Origin: Streptomyces sp. AcH 505
Lineage (GTDB): Bacteria > Actinomycetota > Actinomycetes > Streptomycetales > Streptomycetaceae
NCBI RefSeq assembly: GCF_000818175.1
Contig: NZ_JTIY01000001.1
Coordinates: forward strand, 694,924 to 754,909
DNA length: 59,986 nt
Reading direction: 5' to 3'
Shown: piece after piece, positions 34,767 through 45,745 of the stretch
Layout: each line of letters begins with the position of its first letter
Position numbering within the stretch: the first letter of the stretch is position 1
Notes under the pieces: generated by a model
The model's database searches: none
The model's input: only the letters and a program-made list of their open reading frames with translations
Told to the model about the DNA's origin: nothing
Program-made: the position numbers and the translations under genes

Positions 34767-36764
34767 GTGAAACCGCTGATTGGTCGCATTCCCGTCCTGG
34801 ACGTCGCTCCGTCCGTCCACTGCGGCAGACGCCCCGCGAAGGCGGTGAGCGGTGAGTCGTTCCAGGTCACCGCGACCGTGTTCCGCGAGGGCCATGACGC
34901 CGTGGCGGCCAATGTCGTCCTCACGGACCCCACAGGCCACCCAGGCCCCTATACCCCCATGGCCGAGCTGGCCCCCGGCACCGACCGCTGGGGCGCGGAA
35001 GTCACCCCTACGGAGGAAGGCCGGTGGACGTACCACGTCGAGGCGTGGAGTGATCCCGTGGCGACCTGGCGCCATACCGCCGAGATCAAGATCCCGGCCG
35101 GCATCGACACCGCGCTCGTCCTCGCCGAAGGGGCCGAGCTGTACGAGCGCGCCGCCGCCGGTGTGCCCAAACGCGACGGACGCGAGGCGGTGCTGGCCGC
35201 CGTCGATCTGCTGCGGGACGAGCGGCGCCCCCCGGCGTCCCGGCTCGCCGCCGCGCTGGCCCCCGAGGTCGACGCGGCCCTGGCCCGGCACCCGCTGCGG
35301 GAGCTGGTGACCGCGACCAAGCCGGCCAAGCTCCAGGTCGAGCGCAAGCGCGCCCTGTTCGGATCCTGGTACGAGCTGTTCCCGCGCTCCGAGGGCGCCG
35401 TCGTCAAGAAGGGCGAGCCGCCCGTCAGCGGCACGTTCAAGACGGCCGCCGAGCGGCTGCCCGCGGTCGCGGCGATGGGTTTCGACGTGGTCTACCTGCC
35501 ACCGATCCACCCCATCGGCACCACCTTCCGCAAGGGCCCCAACAACACGCTCTCGCCGGGTCCTGACGACGTCGGTGTGCCCTGGGCGATCGGCTCGGCC
35601 GACGGCGGCCACGACGCGATCCACCCCGATCTCGGCACCATCGAGGACTTCGACCACTTCGTCGAGACGGCCCGCAATCTGCGGATGGAGATCGCACTGG
35701 ACTTCGCGCTCCAGTGCTCGCCCGACCACCCCTGGGTGCAGAAGAAGCCCGAGTGGTTCAACCACCGCCCGGACGGCACCATCGCGTACGCCGAGAACCC
35801 GCCGAAGAAGTACCAGGACATCTACCCCATCGCCTTCGACGCCGACATGCGCGGTCTGGTCAGGGAGACGACGCGGGTCCTGCGCTACTGGATGACCCAC
35901 GGGGTGCGGATCTTCCGCGTCGACAACCCGCACACCAAGCCCGTGGTGTTCTGGGAGAAGGTCATCGGCAGCATCAACCGCACCGACCCGGACGTGATCT
36001 TCCTGGCCGAGGCCTTCACCAGGCCGGCCATGATGCGCACCCTCGGCGCGATCGGTTTCCAGCAGTCGTACACGTACTTCACCTGGCGCAACACCAAGCA
36101 GGAACTGACCGAGTACCTGACCGAGCTGTCCGGCGACTCCGCGGCGTACATGCGACCGAATTTCTTCGTCAATACGCCGGACATCTTGCACGCCTATCTT
36201 CAGGAGGGCGGCCGCCCTGCCTTCGAGGTACGGGCCGTGCTCGCGGCGACCATGGTGCCCTCCTGGGGCGTGTACGCAGGCTTCGAGCTGTACGAGAACA
36301 CGGCGGCGAAGCCCGGGAGCGAGGAGTATCTCGACTCGGAGAAATACCAGCTCCGTCCCCGTGACTGGGAGGCGGCCGAGCGCGAAGGCCGCACCATCGC
36401 CCCGCTGATCACCACCCTGAACCGGATCCGCCGCAGACACCCGGCGCTCCAGCAGCTGCGCGACATCCACTTCCACCACGCGGACAACGACTCGGTCATC
36501 GTGTACAGCAAGAGGTCGGGTTCGAACATCATTCTGGTGGTCGCGAACCTTGACCCGCACCACACCCAGGAGGCGACGGTCTCGTTGGACATGCCGCGAC
36601 TCGGCCTCGAATGGCACGAGACCGTCCCGGTGCGCGATGAGCTCACCGGCGAGACCTATCACTGGGGCAGGGCCAACTATGTGCGCCTAGAGCCGGGCGT
36701 CACGCCCGCGCACATCGTTTCCCTGCGACCGTCCCCGCCGATCGGAGGGTCACCCACATCATGA
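34767..36764 (+). CDS. glgE: maltosyltransferase GlgE (GH13_3)
   Basis: A 665-residue alpha-1,4-glucan:maltose-1-phosphate maltosyltransferase, which extends glucan chains with maltosyl units. The nucleophile is Asp386 in [10 protein letters not shown] and the acid Glu415 in LAEAFTRP, the same 29-residue spacing as in the S. coelicolor enzyme. [16 protein letters not shown] and [17 protein letters not shown] are also family hallmarks. GTG 34767 has AGGAA five bases upstream and typical codon use begins there. ATG 34629 (711 residues) also has AGGAG and an MPA start as in S. coelicolor, so it cannot be dismissed. The end overlaps treS by four bases (ATGA). Confidence 0.94.
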   Translation: MKPLIGRIPVLDVAPSVHCGRRPAKAVSGESFQVTATVFREGHDAVAANVVLTDPTGHPGPYTPMAELAPGTDRWGAEVTPTEEGRWTYHVEAWSDPVATWRHTAEIKIPAGIDTALVLAEGAELYERAAAGVPKRDGREAVLAAVDLLRDERRPPASRLAAALAPEVDAALARHPLRELVTATKPAKLQVERKRALFGSWYELFPRSEGAVVKKGEPPVSGTFKTAAERLPAVAAMGFDVVYLPPIHPIGTTFRKGPNNTLSPGPDDVGVPWAIGSADGGHDAIHPDLGTIEDFDHFVETARNLRMEIALDFALQCSPDHPWVQKKPEWFNHRPDGTIAYAENPPKKYQDIYPIAFDADMRGLVRETTRVLRYWMTHGVRIFRVDNPHTKPVVFWEKVIGSINRTDPDVIFLAEAFTRPAMMRTLGAIGFQQSYTYFTWRNTKQELTEYLTELSGDSAAYMRPNFFVNTPDILHAYLQEGGRPAFEVRAVLAATMVPSWGVYAGFELYENTAAKPGSEEYLDSEKYQLRPRDWEAAEREGRTIAPLITTLNRIRRRHPALQQLRDIHFHHADNDSVIVYSKRSGSNIILVVANLDPHHTQEATVSLDMPRLGLEWHETVPVRDELTGETYHWGRANYVRLEPGVTPAHIVSLRPSPPIGGSPTS

Positions 36765-38515
36765 TCGTCAACGAGCCCGTCCACGACACCTTCGAGGACA
36801 CCCCGGCCAAGGACCGTGATCCCGACTGGTTCAAGCGTGCCGTCTTCTACGAGGTCCTGGTGCGTTCTTTCCAGGACAGCAACGGCGACGGCATCGGTGA
36901 CCTCAAGGGCATCACCGCCAAGCTGGACTATCTGCAATGGCTGGGGGTCGACTGCCTCTGGCTGCCGCCGTTCTTCAAGTCGCCGCTGCGCGACGGCGGC
37001 TACGACGTGTCCGACTACACGGCGGTGCTTCCCGAGTTCGGCGACCTCGCCGACTTCGTGGAGTTCGTCGACGCCGCACACCAGCGCGGCATGCGCGTGA
37101 TCATCGACTTCGTCATGAATCACACCAGCGACCAGCACGACTGGTTCCAGGAGTCGCGCAAGGACCCGAACGGTCCCTACGGCGACTACTACGTCTGGGC
37201 CGACGACGACAAGCAGTTCCAGGACGCCCGGATCATCTTCGTCGACACGGAGACGTCCAACTGGACCTTCGACCCGGTCCGCAAGCAGTACTACTGGCAC
37301 CGCTTCTTCTCGCACCAGCCGGATCTCAACTACGAGAACCCCAAGGTGCAGGAAGAGATCATCTCGGCGCTGCGCTTCTGGCTCGACCTGGGCATCGACG
37401 GGTTCCGGCTCGACGCGGTGCCCTACCTGTACCAGCAGGAAGGAACCAACTGCGAAAACCTTCCTGCTACCCACCAGTTCCTCAAGCGGGTCCGCAAGGA
37501 GATCGACGCCGGCTACCCCGACACCGTGATCCTCGCGGAGGCCAACCAGTGGCCGGAGGACGTCGTCGACTACTTCGGCGACTACAGCTCGGGCGGCGAC
37601 GAATGCCACATGGCGTTCCACTTCCCCGTCATGCCGCGGATCTTCATGGCCGTACGGCGTGAGTCGCGCTACCCGGTCTCCGAGGTCCTGACCAAGACAC
37701 CGGCCATCCCGACCGGCTGCCAGTGGGGCATCTTCCTGCGCAACCACGACGAGCTGACCCTCGAAATGGTGACGGACGAAGAGCGCGACTACATGTACGC
37801 GGAGTACGCCAAGGACCCGCGGATGCGCGCCAACATCGGCATCCGGCGCAGGCTCGCCCCGCTGCTCGACAACGACCGCAACCAGATCGAGCTGTTCACC
37901 GCTCTGCTGCTGTCGCTGCCGGGCTCCCCGATCCTCTACTACGGGGACGAGATCGGGATGGGCGACAACATCTGGCTCGGCGACCGGGACGCCGTACGGA
38001 CCCCGATGCAGTGGACCCCCGACCGGAACGCCGGATTCTCCTCCAGCGACCCCGGCCGGCTCTACCTCCCGACGATCATGGACCCGGTCTACGGGTACCA
38101 GGTCACCAATGTGGAGGCGGCGATGGCATCACCGTCGTCGCTGCTGCACTGGACCCGCCGCATGATCGAGATCCGCAAGCAGAACCCCGCTTTCGGTCTC
38201 GGCTCGTACACCGAGCTGCCGTCGTCGAACCCGGCCGTGCTCGCGTTCCTGCGCGAGGCACCGTCCGAGGAGGGCAACGGCGACGACCTCGTGCTGTGCG
38301 TGCACAACTTCTCGCGGTTCGCCCAGCCCACCGAGCTGGACCTCAAGGAGTTCAACGGGCGCCACCCGGTGGAGCTGATCGGCGGTGTGCGGTTCCCCGC
38401 CATCGGCGAGCTGCCCTACCTGCTGACGCTGGCGGGACACGGCTTCTACTGGTTCCGGCTGAGGAAGGATTCGGCGACCGCCGTTCCGTCCGCGCCGACC
38501 CTTCCGGCCGCGTAA
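36761..38515 (+). CDS. treS: trehalose synthase/isomerase TreS (GH13)
   Basis: A 584-residue maltose-trehalose interconverting enzyme. It begins with [28 protein letters not shown], has the nucleophile Asp218 in [10 protein letters not shown], the acid in [11 protein letters not shown], and [10 protein letters not shown] with the transition-state Asp. In this pathway TreS turns trehalose into maltose for Pep2, often in complex with it. Here the maltokinase is a separate gene 200 bases downstream rather than a fusion. Its ATG overlaps the glgE stop. Cytoplasmic. Confidence 0.96.
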   Translation: MIVNEPVHDTFEDTPAKDRDPDWFKRAVFYEVLVRSFQDSNGDGIGDLKGITAKLDYLQWLGVDCLWLPPFFKSPLRDGGYDVSDYTAVLPEFGDLADFVEFVDAAHQRGMRVIIDFVMNHTSDQHDWFQESRKDPNGPYGDYYVWADDDKQFQDARIIFVDTETSNWTFDPVRKQYYWHRFFSHQPDLNYENPKVQEEIISALRFWLDLGIDGFRLDAVPYLYQQEGTNCENLPATHQFLKRVRKEIDAGYPDTVILAEANQWPEDVVDYFGDYSSGGDECHMAFHFPVMPRIFMAVRRESRYPVSEVLTKTPAIPTGCQWGIFLRNHDELTLEMVTDEERDYMYAEYAKDPRMRANIGIRRRLAPLLDNDRNQIELFTALLLSLPGSPILYYGDEIGMGDNIWLGDRDAVRTPMQWTPDRNAGFSSSDPGRLYLPTIMDPVYGYQVTNVEAAMASPSSLLHWTRRMIEIRKQNPAFGLGSYTELPSSNPAVLAFLREAPSEEGNGDDLVLCVHNFSRFAQPTELDLKEFNGRHPVELIGGVRFPAIGELPYLLTLAGHGFYWFRLRKDSATAVPSAPTLPAA

Positions 38516-38531
38516 CGCGATGGTGACCGAC

Positions 38532-38573
38532 GTGCCCCGTGCGAGCCGGTTTCCACGGCCTCGCACGGGGCAC
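38532..38573 (+). terminator. hairpin between treS and the maltokinase gene
   Basis: GTGCCCCGTGCGAG (38532-38545) and CTCGCACGGGGCAC (38560-38573) form a perfect 14-bp stem with a 14-base loop, 17 bases after the treS stop. It could end or attenuate the glgE-treS transcript, or stabilise its 3' end after processing, because the pathway continues downstream. A CCGTACGTACGG palindrome follows shortly after and may belong to a promoter for the next gene. Confidence 0.65.
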
Positions 38574-38715
38574 GTTCCCCAACGTCCCGTACGTACGGAA
38601 GCAAGCCCGTACGGATCATCCTCTCCCGACACGTCCCGCACAGCCGGACAGCCATTGCCGCAATCCGGGACACTCTGCGCATCTTGTGGTGTGCCCGGGG
38701 AAAGGACGCGCTGCC

Positions 38716-40167
38716 ATGTCGAAGGCTGCATCCACCCGGAGTAACCCGCGCCCGGCCGCCGTCCCACGCAGTGTGCCGCCCGCCGAGGCGGAAGCACTGG
38801 TGGGCTCGCTCGCGCCGCTGCTCCACGACTGGCTCCCCCGCCAGCGCTGGTTCGCGGGCAAAGGACGCCAGGTCACCGGATTCGTCCCGGTGACGGTGAC
38901 GGAACTGCTGCCGCAGGACGCCACCGGCACCTCACTGCTGCATCTGCTCGTCCGGGTGGAACAGCAGTCGGCAGGACAGGGCGCTCAGCAGGCCCCGGGC
39001 CGAGCCCCGGCCGACGCGGGCGACTGCTACCAGCTCCTGCTCGGCGCGCGTACGGCGCTGCCGCCCCGGCTCGCACCCGCACTCGTCGGGCACGCCACCC
39101 AGGGCCCGCTGGCCGGACGCACCGTCTACGAAGGCCTGCACGACCCGCTCCTCGCCGATGTGCTGATCGAGCGGCTGCGCACCTCGGGCGCCGTCGGCGC
39201 GCTGCGGTTCGGCCGGGCCGGCGCCATCCCCGCGGGGCTCAGCTCCCGGCTGCTCGACGCCGAGCAGTCGAACTCCTCGCTGGTCTACGGCGACGCCTAC
39301 ATCCTCAAGATCCTCCGCCGGGTCTTCCCCGGCCCCCATCCGGATCTGGAGCTGCCCCTGGCGCTCGCCGCCGAGGGCTGCGAGCGGGTACCGGCGCCGG
39401 TCGCCTGGTTCGACGCCGTCGACCCGTCCGGCAGTGACGAACCGCTGACCCTGGGCGTCCTGCAGACCTTTCTGCGCGGCTCGCAGGACGGCTGGCAGCT
39501 CGCGCTCGCCGCGCTCGACGAGGGCCGCGAGTTCACCGACGAGGCCCGCATCCTCGGCCGCGCCACCGCCGAGGTGCACACCGCGCTCGCCGCCGCCCTG
39601 CCGACGGTGACGCTGGGCCGCAGCCAGACGGCCCAGGTCGCCCATGCGATGCGCGAGCGGCTCGACGCGGCGGCGCAGGCGGTGCCCGCGCTGCTGCCGT
39701 ACGTCCCCGGGCTGCGCACCGCCTTCGACGCGCTCGCCGGGCTCGACGCCGCAGGACGCGGCAGACCCGCCCAGCGGGTCCACGGCGATCTGCATCTGGG
39801 ACAGACCTTGCGCTCCCCCGACGGCAGCTGGTCCGTCATCGACTTCGAGGGCGAGCCCGCCAGGCCGCTCGCCGAGCGCCGCCGCCCGCAGCCGCCGGTG
39901 CGCGACGTGGCCGGCATGCTCCGCTCCTTCGACTACGCCGCCCGCTCCCACGAGCCGTGGCGCGCGGACTGGGCGGCGCGTTGCAGGGACGCGTTCTGCG
40001 AGGGGTACGCCGAGGCCGCGGGCACCGATCCGCGCGCCGAACCCGAGCTGCTGCGCGCCTACGAGACGGACAAGGCGGTCTACGAGGTGCTGTACGAGGC
40101 CCGGCACCGGCCGGACTGGCTGCCGGTCCCGATGGCGGCGATCACCCGGCTGGCCGACGGGTCCTGA
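38716..40167 (+). CDS. pep2: maltokinase Pep2
   Basis: A 483-residue ATP-dependent maltokinase that makes maltose-1-phosphate for GlgE. The N-terminal cap shows LLHDWLPRQRWFAGKGR. The kinase part has an aminoglycoside-phosphotransferase fold with SLVYGDAYILKILRR, the catalytic VHGDLHLGQTLR (His356, Asp358) and IDFEGEPARPLAERR. ATG 38716 has AAAGGA nine bases upstream. It lies between treS and glgB, the usual order in Streptomyces, but 200 bases from treS with a hairpin between. Confidence 0.94.
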   Translation: MSKAASTRSNPRPAAVPRSVPPAEAEALVGSLAPLLHDWLPRQRWFAGKGRQVTGFVPVTVTELLPQDATGTSLLHLLVRVEQQSAGQGAQQAPGRAPADAGDCYQLLLGARTALPPRLAPALVGHATQGPLAGRTVYEGLHDPLLADVLIERLRTSGAVGALRFGRAGAIPAGLSSRLLDAEQSNSSLVYGDAYILKILRRVFPGPHPDLELPLALAAEGCERVPAPVAWFDAVDPSGSDEPLTLGVLQTFLRGSQDGWQLALAALDEGREFTDEARILGRATAEVHTALAAALPTVTLGRSQTAQVAHAMRERLDAAAQAVPALLPYVPGLRTAFDALAGLDAAGRGRPAQRVHGDLHLGQTLRSPDGSWSVIDFEGEPARPLAERRRPQPPVRDVAGMLRSFDYAARSHEPWRADWAARCRDAFCEGYAEAAGTDPRAEPELLRAYETDKAVYEVLYEARHRPDWLPVPMAAITRLADGS

Positions 40168-40381
40168 CCACATCGCCCGGCATGCGCGGGGCCACCCGCC
40201 GCCCTACCGTCGAGGGACGAGGCTGTTGACTTCGGTCGACCGCGGCTCGCCGCGCACCGTTCGTCGTACTCGACGCACCTGAAGTACCCGATTGCCGTTC
40301 CGTCTGTTGCTCAGCCTGTTGTTGTTCCGCCTGTCCTTCGATCCCTGTCCGTCACTCATGTCCTCCGAGGAGGCAGCCCCC

Positions 40382-42820
40382 GTGACCGCCCGCCCGCCGT
40401 CCGACCACCACTCCGAATCCGAGCTTTCCCCCACCTTCCGACCGGCCAGGGCCTCGGGCTCCGTACCGGTGGAGCCCGGAAAGCCGGTGCCAGGACGCCG
40501 CACACCGCCCGCACCCGCTCCTGCTCCCCCCGCTGCGACCCCTTCCGCACCGCGGAGCGGGGAACCCACGCCGTCCGCCACGGCTGCTCCGTCCGACGCG
40601 GTGGAGCGAGCAGCCGCACTGGCCGCGCGGCCGCTCGACGGCGGCGACAGGGAGCGGCTGCTGAGCGGCACGCACCACGACCCGCACGGGCTGCTGGGCG
40701 CGCACCCCGTCGAGGACGGTGTGCTGTTCCGTACGCTGCGGCCGTTCGCACACGGCGTCTCGGTCGTGGCGAAGGATCTCAGGGGCGAGCTGAACGACGA
40801 CGGCGACGGCTTCTTCTCCGGTGTGCTGCCGCTGCGCGCCGTGCCCGAGTACACGCTCCAGGTGCGGTACGGCGACGCCCTTGACGGGGACGTGACCGAG
40901 GTGCACGACCCGTACCGGTTCCTGCCCGCCATAGGGGAACTCGACCTGCACCTCATCGGCGAGGGCCGCCACGAGCAGCTGTGGAAGGCGCTGGGCGCAC
41001 AGCCGATGACCCACGAGGGCGTCACCGGCACCCGGTTCACCGTCTGGGCGCCCAACGCCCGCGGTGTGCGGGTCACCGGCGACTTCAACTTCTGGGACGG
41101 CACGTCGATGCCGATGCGCTCGCTCGGCTCCACCGGTGTGTGGGAGCTGTTCGTGCCGGGGATCGGCGAGGGCGCTCTCTACAAGTTCGACATCGCGCGG
41201 CCCGACGGCTCGCACACCGTACGCGCCGACCCGATGGCCCGGCGCACCGAAGTGCCGCCCGCCACCGCGTCGATCGTGACCGAGGCGCACCACGAGTGGC
41301 AGGACCAGGAGTGGCTGGCGCACCGGGCCGACCGGCCGGTGCACGAGGCGCCGTTCTCCGTCTACGAGATGCATCTGGCGTCCTGGCGGCCCGGCCTGAC
41401 CTACCGTCAGCTCGCGGTCCAACTGCCGGGCTACGTGAAGGATCTCGGCTTCACCCATGTCGAGCTGATGCCGGTCGCCGAGCATCCCTTCGGCGGGTCC
41501 TGGGGGTACCAGGTCACCGGGTTCTACGCACCGACCTCCCGGATGGGCACCCCGGACGACTTCCGCTTCCTGGTGGACGCTCTGCACAAGGAGGGCATCG
41601 GGGTCATCGTCGACTGGGTGCCGGCGCACTTCCCGAAGGACGAGTGGGCGCTGGCCAGGTTCGACGGGTATCCGCTGTACGAGCCCGGGGATCCGCAGCG
41701 CGCGGAGCACCCCGACTGGGGCACGCTGGAGTTCGACTACGGCCGCACCGAGGTGCGGAACTTCCTGGTCGCCAACGCCGTGTACTGGTGCGAGGAGTTC
41801 CACATCGACGGGCTGCGGGTGGACGCCGTCGCCTCGATGCTCTACCTCGACTACTCGCGCGAGGACGGCCAGTGGTCCCCGAACCAGTACGGCGGCCGGG
41901 AGAATCTGGACGCCGTCTCCTTCCTCCAGGAGATGAACGCCACCGTCTACCGCCGCTGTCCCGGTGTGGTGACCATCGCCGAGGAGTCCACCGCGTGGAA
42001 CGGGGTGACCCGCGCGACCGACATCGTCGGACCCGACGGTTTCGGCGGTCTCGGCTTCGGGCTGAAGTGGAACATGGGCTGGATGCACGACTCCCTGGAC
42101 TACATCTCCAAGGAGCCGGTCCACCGCAAGTACCACCACGGCGAGATGACGTTCTCCATGGTGTACGCGTACAGCGAGAACTACGTACTGCCGATCTCGC
42201 ACGACGAAGTCGTGCACGGCAAGGGCGCGTTGGTCTCCAAGATGCCCGGTGACTGGTGGCAGCAGCGCGCCAACCAGCGCGCTTACCTCGGCTTCATGTG
42301 GGCCCACCCGGGCAAGCAACTGCTCTTCATGGGGCAGGAGTTCGCCCAGGGCGCCGAGTGGTCGGAGAGCCACGGCCCGGACTGGTGGCTGCTGGACCCG
42401 TCGTACTCGGCGGAGGCGGACCACCGCGGCGTACGGGACCTCGTACGCGATCTGAACACGGTCTACCGCGACACCCCGGCCCTGTGGGAGCGCGACACGG
42501 CGCCGGACGGTTTCGAGTGGGTCGACGGCGACGCCGGTGAGGACAACGTCTTCGCCTTCCTGCGGTTCGACGCCGACGGAGCGCCGCTGCTCGCCGTCTC
42601 GCACTTCTCCCCCGTGGTGCGGCACAACTACCGGCTGGGCGTGCCCGACCGGTACGCGGCGTGGACCGAGGTGCTGAACACGGACGGGCTGCGCTACGGC
42701 GGCAGTGACGTGCTCAACCCGGAGCCGCTGAAGCCGGAGTCGGTCGGCGCGCACGGCAGGCCGGCCAGCATCCAGCTGACGCTGCCGCCGCTGGCGACGG
42801 TGTGGCTGCGGCCTGCCTGA
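40382..42820 (+). CDS. glgB: 1,4-alpha-glucan branching enzyme GlgB
   Basis: An 812-residue GH13 branching enzyme. A Pro/Ala-rich N-terminal tail of about 70 residues precedes an N1 domain ([10 protein letters not shown]), a CBM48 domain ([22 protein letters not shown]) and the barrel. The nucleophile is Asp481 in [11 protein letters not shown] and the acid Glu534 in IAEEST, 53 residues apart as in E. coli Glg[12 protein letters not shown] is also typical. GTG 40382 is chosen for AGGAGG eight bases upstream; ATG 40358 lacks a site. It introduces alpha-1,6 branches into the GlgE product. The stop codon lies in an 18-bp tandem repeat. Confidence 0.95.
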   Translation: MTARPPSDHHSESELSPTFRPARASGSVPVEPGKPVPGRRTPPAPAPAPPAATPSAPRSGEPTPSATAAPSDAVERAAALAARPLDGGDRERLLSGTHHDPHGLLGAHPVEDGVLFRTLRPFAHGVSVVAKDLRGELNDDGDGFFSGVLPLRAVPEYTLQVRYGDALDGDVTEVHDPYRFLPAIGELDLHLIGEGRHEQLWKALGAQPMTHEGVTGTRFTVWAPNARGVRVTGDFNFWDGTSMPMRSLGSTGVWELFVPGIGEGALYKFDIARPDGSHTVRADPMARRTEVPPATASIVTEAHHEWQDQEWLAHRADRPVHEAPFSVYEMHLASWRPGLTYRQLAVQLPGYVKDLGFTHVELMPVAEHPFGGSWGYQVTGFYAPTSRMGTPDDFRFLVDALHKEGIGVIVDWVPAHFPKDEWALARFDGYPLYEPGDPQRAEHPDWGTLEFDYGRTEVRNFLVANAVYWCEEFHIDGLRVDAVASMLYLDYSREDGQWSPNQYGGRENLDAVSFLQEMNATVYRRCPGVVTIAEESTAWNGVTRATDIVGPDGFGGLGFGLKWNMGWMHDSLDYISKEPVHRKYHHGEMTFSMVYAYSENYVLPISHDEVVHGKGALVSKMPGDWWQQRANQRAYLGFMWAHPGKQLLFMGQEFAQGAEWSESHGPDWWLLDPSYSAEADHRGVRDLVRDLNTVYRDTPALWERDTAPDGFEWVDGDAGEDNVFAFLRFDADGAPLLAVSHFSPVVRHNYRLGVPDRYAAWTEVLNTDGLRYGGSDVLNPEPLKPESVGAHGRPASIQLTLPPLATVWLRPA

Positions 42821-42859
42821 CAGGTGCGGCCTGCCTGACAGGTGCGGCCTGCTTGACGG
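42806..42859. repeat. 18-bp tandem repeat across the glgB stop codon
   Basis: Three head-to-tail copies: TGCGGCCTGCCTGACAGG at 42806-42823 and 42824-42841, then a copy with two changes at 42842-42859. The first contains the end of GlgB (CGG CCT GCC TGA). The unit is a multiple of three, so each copy repeats the stop in the same frame. Confidence 0.8.
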
Positions 42860-42868
42860 GTGCGGTCC

Positions 42869-42905
42869 GGTGGGCGCCGTCCGGGTTCTTCCCGGCGGCG
42901 CCCAC
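42869..42905. terminator. bidirectional terminator between glgB and the HelD-like gene
   Basis: GTGGGCGCCGTCCGGG (from 42869) pairs with the segment ending CCCCAC at 42905, with single-base bulges and a short loop. It is placed between two convergent genes and could serve both. Confidence 0.55.
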
Positions 42906-42913
42906 CCGCCTGT

Positions 42914-45244
42914 TCACCGGCCGACGGTGAGCCGGGACGGCACGTCCGCGTCGCGCACGATCCCCAGATGCTGCGTCGCCCGGGTCAGCGCCACGTACAG
43001 GTCGTTCGTACCGCGCGGCGAGCCGTCCATGACGGCCTCCGGGTCGACGACGATCACCGTGTCGAACTCAAGCCCCTTGGCCTGCCGGGCGCTGAGCAGC
43101 ACCACGTCGCGGGTCAGATCGGGGGTCGTGCCCCATGAGGCGTCGGGGAGTTCGGCGGCGAGCGCGGGCAGCAGCCCGGCGGGCGCGATGACGGCGAGCC
43201 GTCCTTCGCGTGGTTCCTCCGTCGCCAACTCGGCCGCGGCGCGCGCCAGTCCTGCCCGCCGGACCGACCGTACGACCGGCACAGCGCCGGTGGCACGCAC
43301 CGAGCGCGGCGGCTGGAAGCCCGGGTCGGACAGCCGGCGCACATCGGCGGCGACCTCCATGATCTCGGCGGGCGTGCGGTAGTTGACGCCCAGCGTCGTC
43401 AGCTCCCAGCGCTTGCCGACGTACGGCTCCAGGATGTCCTGCCACGAGTCGCAGCCCGCCGCGTCCCCGGTCTGCGCCGGGTCACCGACGAGCGTCATGG
43501 AGCGGCTGGGGCAGCGGCGCATCAGCAACCGCCAGGCCATCGCGGACAGTTCCTGCGCCTCGTCCACGACGATATGGCCGAAGGCCCAGGTGCGGTCGGC
43601 AGCGGCGCGCTCGGCAGCGCTGCGCGAGTCGGTCTCCTCCTGGCGCTCCGCGAACCGCTCGGCGTCGATGATGTCGTGCGCGGCGAGGACTTCCGACTCG
43701 TCCTCGTCCTTGTCCTCGAACTCCTGGGTACGTGAGCCGTACGACAGCTCCAGCACGCCCTGCGCGTAGGCGATCTGCTCCTGCTTCTCCCGCGCTGCGG
43801 CGGCGCGGGCCGCCGTGTCGTCCTCGCCCAGCAGCTCCGCCGCCTCGTCGAGCAGCGGCACGTCGGCGGGCGTCCAGTCGATCCGGGCGTCGGCGCCGGT
43901 CCGCGGCTCCGGCCTGCGTACGGCGGCGGCGTCCCGCGCTTCGAGCCGCCACGGCACGGCGAGGAAGTCGGCGACCAGCTGCTCGGGGGTGAGGCTCGGC
44001 CACAGCGAGTCGATCGCGGCCTGCACGTCGGGGCTGGTGGCGATCTCCTTGCCGAGCTGGGCGATGTCGGTGGGGTCGAGCAGGTTCGGGCCGCCGAGCG
44101 GGTCGGCGCCGAGCCGCTCGGCGAGCTGCGCGGTGAGGACGTCGATGATCCGGAAGGCGAAGGCCGGCCGGGCCAGGTTGTGCGGCAGTCCGGTGTCCCG
44201 GGCGCGCTGCCTGGCCTCGCGTACCGCGTCCCGTTCGAGCAGCAGCGTGCCGTGGTCCTCGTGCGGGATCTCCAGCACCGACTCGGGCAGCGACTGCCGG
44301 TCGCGCAGTTCGTCGGCGAGCACCTGCGCCATCTCGGCGCGGCCCTTCACCTCGGCCGCCTCGGGGGTGTCCGTACCGGTGGCGACGACGCCGGGGAACA
44401 GCTCCCCCGTCGTCGACAGCAGCACACCGGTCTCGCCGAGCGAGGGCAGCACCTCGCCGATGTAGCCGAGGAAGGCCGGGTTGGGGCCGACGATCAGTAC
44501 GGCGCGGCGGGCCAGCTGCTCGCGGTAGGCGTAGAGGAGATAGGCGGCGCGGTGCAGCGCGACGGCGGTCTTGCCGGTGCCGGGGCCGCCCTCGACCACG
44601 AGCACACCCCGGTGCGGGGCGCGGATGATGCGGTCCTGCTCGGCCTGGATGGTCTGCACGATGTCGCTCATCCGGCCGGTGCGCACCGAGTTGAGCGCGG
44701 CGAGCAGCACGGCGTCGCCGTCGGGGTCCTCGTACCCGGTGCGGGTGGTGTCCGTGAGATCCATGATCTCGTCGTGCAGGGCGGTGACGGTGCGGCCCTT
44801 GGTGGTGATGTGACGGCGGCGCCGCAGCCCCATCGGGGTGTAGCCGGTGGCGAGGTAGAAGGGACGGGCGACAGGGGCCCGCCAGTCGATGAGCAGGGGC
44901 GTGCGTTCCTCGTCGTCCCGGCGCATACCGATACGGCCGATGTGATGGGTCGTACCACCCTCCTCGGTCCCGTCCCCGGCGCTTTCGGCGTCCTCGGCGT
45001 CCTTGGCATTCTCGGCGAGATCGATACGGCCGAAGCAGAGCCCCGACTCGACGGCGTTGAGCGCCGACATCCGGTCCGACTGCTCGGCGACGCTGATGTC
45101 GCGCTCGACCCGGGCCTGCCGGCCCGTGCTGACCTCGCCGAAGGACCGGCTCATCGCCGTCTCGGCCTGCTCCCGCAGAGCATCGAGCCGCTCATAGAGG
45201 AGGGAGATGAATTGCTGTTCGTTCTGCAATTCCTCGGTTGACAA
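42914..45244 (-). CDS. HelD-family SF1 helicase-like ATPase (RNA-polymerase recycling type)
   Basis: A 776-residue protein of the HelD group of UvrD/Rep-like ATPases, which bind RNA polymerase and remove stalled or drug-bound complexes. An N-terminal coiled coil (ELQNEQQFISLLYERLDALREQ) is followed by LCFGRIDL, IGRIGMRRDDEERTPLLIDWRAPVARPFY, Walker A EGGPGTGKTAVALHRAAY, and Walker B-type IVVDEAQELSAMAWRLLMRR. Later come VGDPAQTGD, NYRTPAEIM and a C-terminal VALTRATQ. The start is TTG 45244 with AGGGG five bases upstream. I saw no rifamycin-associated element upstream, so it is HelD-like rather than clearly the rifamycin-resistance HelR. Confidence 0.88.
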   Translation of the reverse strand: MSTEELQNEQQFISLLYERLDALREQAETAMSRSFGEVSTGRQARVERDISVAEQSDRMSALNAVESGLCFGRIDLAENAKDAEDAESAGDGTEEGGTTHHIGRIGMRRDDEERTPLLIDWRAPVARPFYLATGYTPMGLRRRRHITTKGRTVTALHDEIMDLTDTTRTGYEDPDGDAVLLAALNSVRTGRMSDIVQTIQAEQDRIIRAPHRGVLVVEGGPGTGKTAVALHRAAYLLYAYREQLARRAVLIVGPNPAFLGYIGEVLPSLGETGVLLSTTGELFPGVVATGTDTPEAAEVKGRAEMAQVLADELRDRQSLPESVLEIPHEDHGTLLLERDAVREARQRARDTGLPHNLARPAFAFRIIDVLTAQLAERLGADPLGGPNLLDPTDIAQLGKEIATSPDVQAAIDSLWPSLTPEQLVADFLAVPWRLEARDAAAVRRPEPRTGADARIDWTPADVPLLDEAAELLGEDDTAARAAAAREKQEQIAYAQGVLELSYGSRTQEFEDKDEDESEVLAAHDIIDAERFAERQEETDSRSAAERAAADRTWAFGHIVVDEAQELSAMAWRLLMRRCPSRSMTLVGDPAQTGDAAGCDSWQDILEPYVGKRWELTTLGVNYRTPAEIMEVAADVRRLSDPGFQPPRSVRATGAVPVVRSVRRAGLARAAAELATEEPREGRLAVIAPAGLLPALAAELPDASWGTTPDLTRDVVLLSARQAKGLEFDTVIVVDPEAVMDGSPRGTNDLYVALTRATQHLGIVRDADVPSRLTVGR

Positions 45245-45328
45245 TGGAGCCCCTGTCCGATATTCTGTGCCGAGTGAGGTTTTCTATGCCCGCATTTATG
45301 CGAGTACGGAAACGTTAATGGTCACAGA

Positions 45329-45366
45329 AAAACACCCCGGCCGTCAATTCGGCGCGGGGCATTTTT
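45329..45366 (-). terminator. intrinsic terminator after the thioredoxin gene
   Basis: On the minus strand GCCCCGCGCCG and CGGCCGGGGTG pair imperfectly around a short loop and are followed by TTTTTC, a true U tract. It lies 46 bases past the thioredoxin stop and before the HelD-like gene. Confidence 0.75.
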
Positions 45367-45412
45367 GTGTTCGGGGCCGGGCGGCGGGTCTTTCAGCCGC
45401 GTGGCGGTCCTT

Positions 45413-45745
45413 TCAGAGGACGTCCGCCAGATCCTGCAGCAGCCTGCGCTTCGGACGGGCGCCGACGATGGACTTCACCGGCTCACCGTCCCGGAACACC
45501 AGCAGGGTGGGCATCGACAGCACCCCGTACCTGGTCATGATCTCCGGGTTGGTGTCCGCGTCGATCTGCACGATTCTCAGCCGATCGGCCTCTTCCTCGG
45601 CAATGGCGCTCAGTACGGGCGCGAGCTGCCGGCACGGCGGGCACCAGTCGGCGGTGAATTCCACCAGGACCGGCAGACCCGGCCGCATCACGACATCGTC
45701 GAAGGTCTCGTCCGTAACGGTGTCGATGCCCTCAGCCTTGATCAT
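45413..45745 (-). CDS. trxA: thioredoxin
   Basis: A 110-residue thioredoxin with active site WCPPC (Cys35, Cys38) in VEFTADWCPPCRQLAP, and the cis-proline in SMPTLLVF. The second position Pro-Pro differs from the commoner WCGPC and tends to change the redox potential. ATG 45745 has GGAGG ten bases upstream. It overlaps the 3' end of the MerR regulator gene by 14 bases, so the two are co-transcribed and translation is probably coupled. Reduces disulphides in the cytoplasm with NADPH and thioredoxin reductase encoded elsewhere. Confidence 0.94.
   Translation of the reverse strand: MIKAEGIDTVTDETFDDVVMRPGLPVLVEFTADWCPPCRQLAPVLSAIAEEEADRLRIVQIDADTNPEIMTRYGVLSMPTLLVFRDGEPVKSIVGARPKRRLLQDLADVL

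Noticed and set aside
45245..45330. Rifamycin-associated element upstream of the HelD-like gene
   Set aside because: I looked for the inverted GGGGCTTGC/GCAAGGCCCC-type element and found none, so the gene is not called helR.
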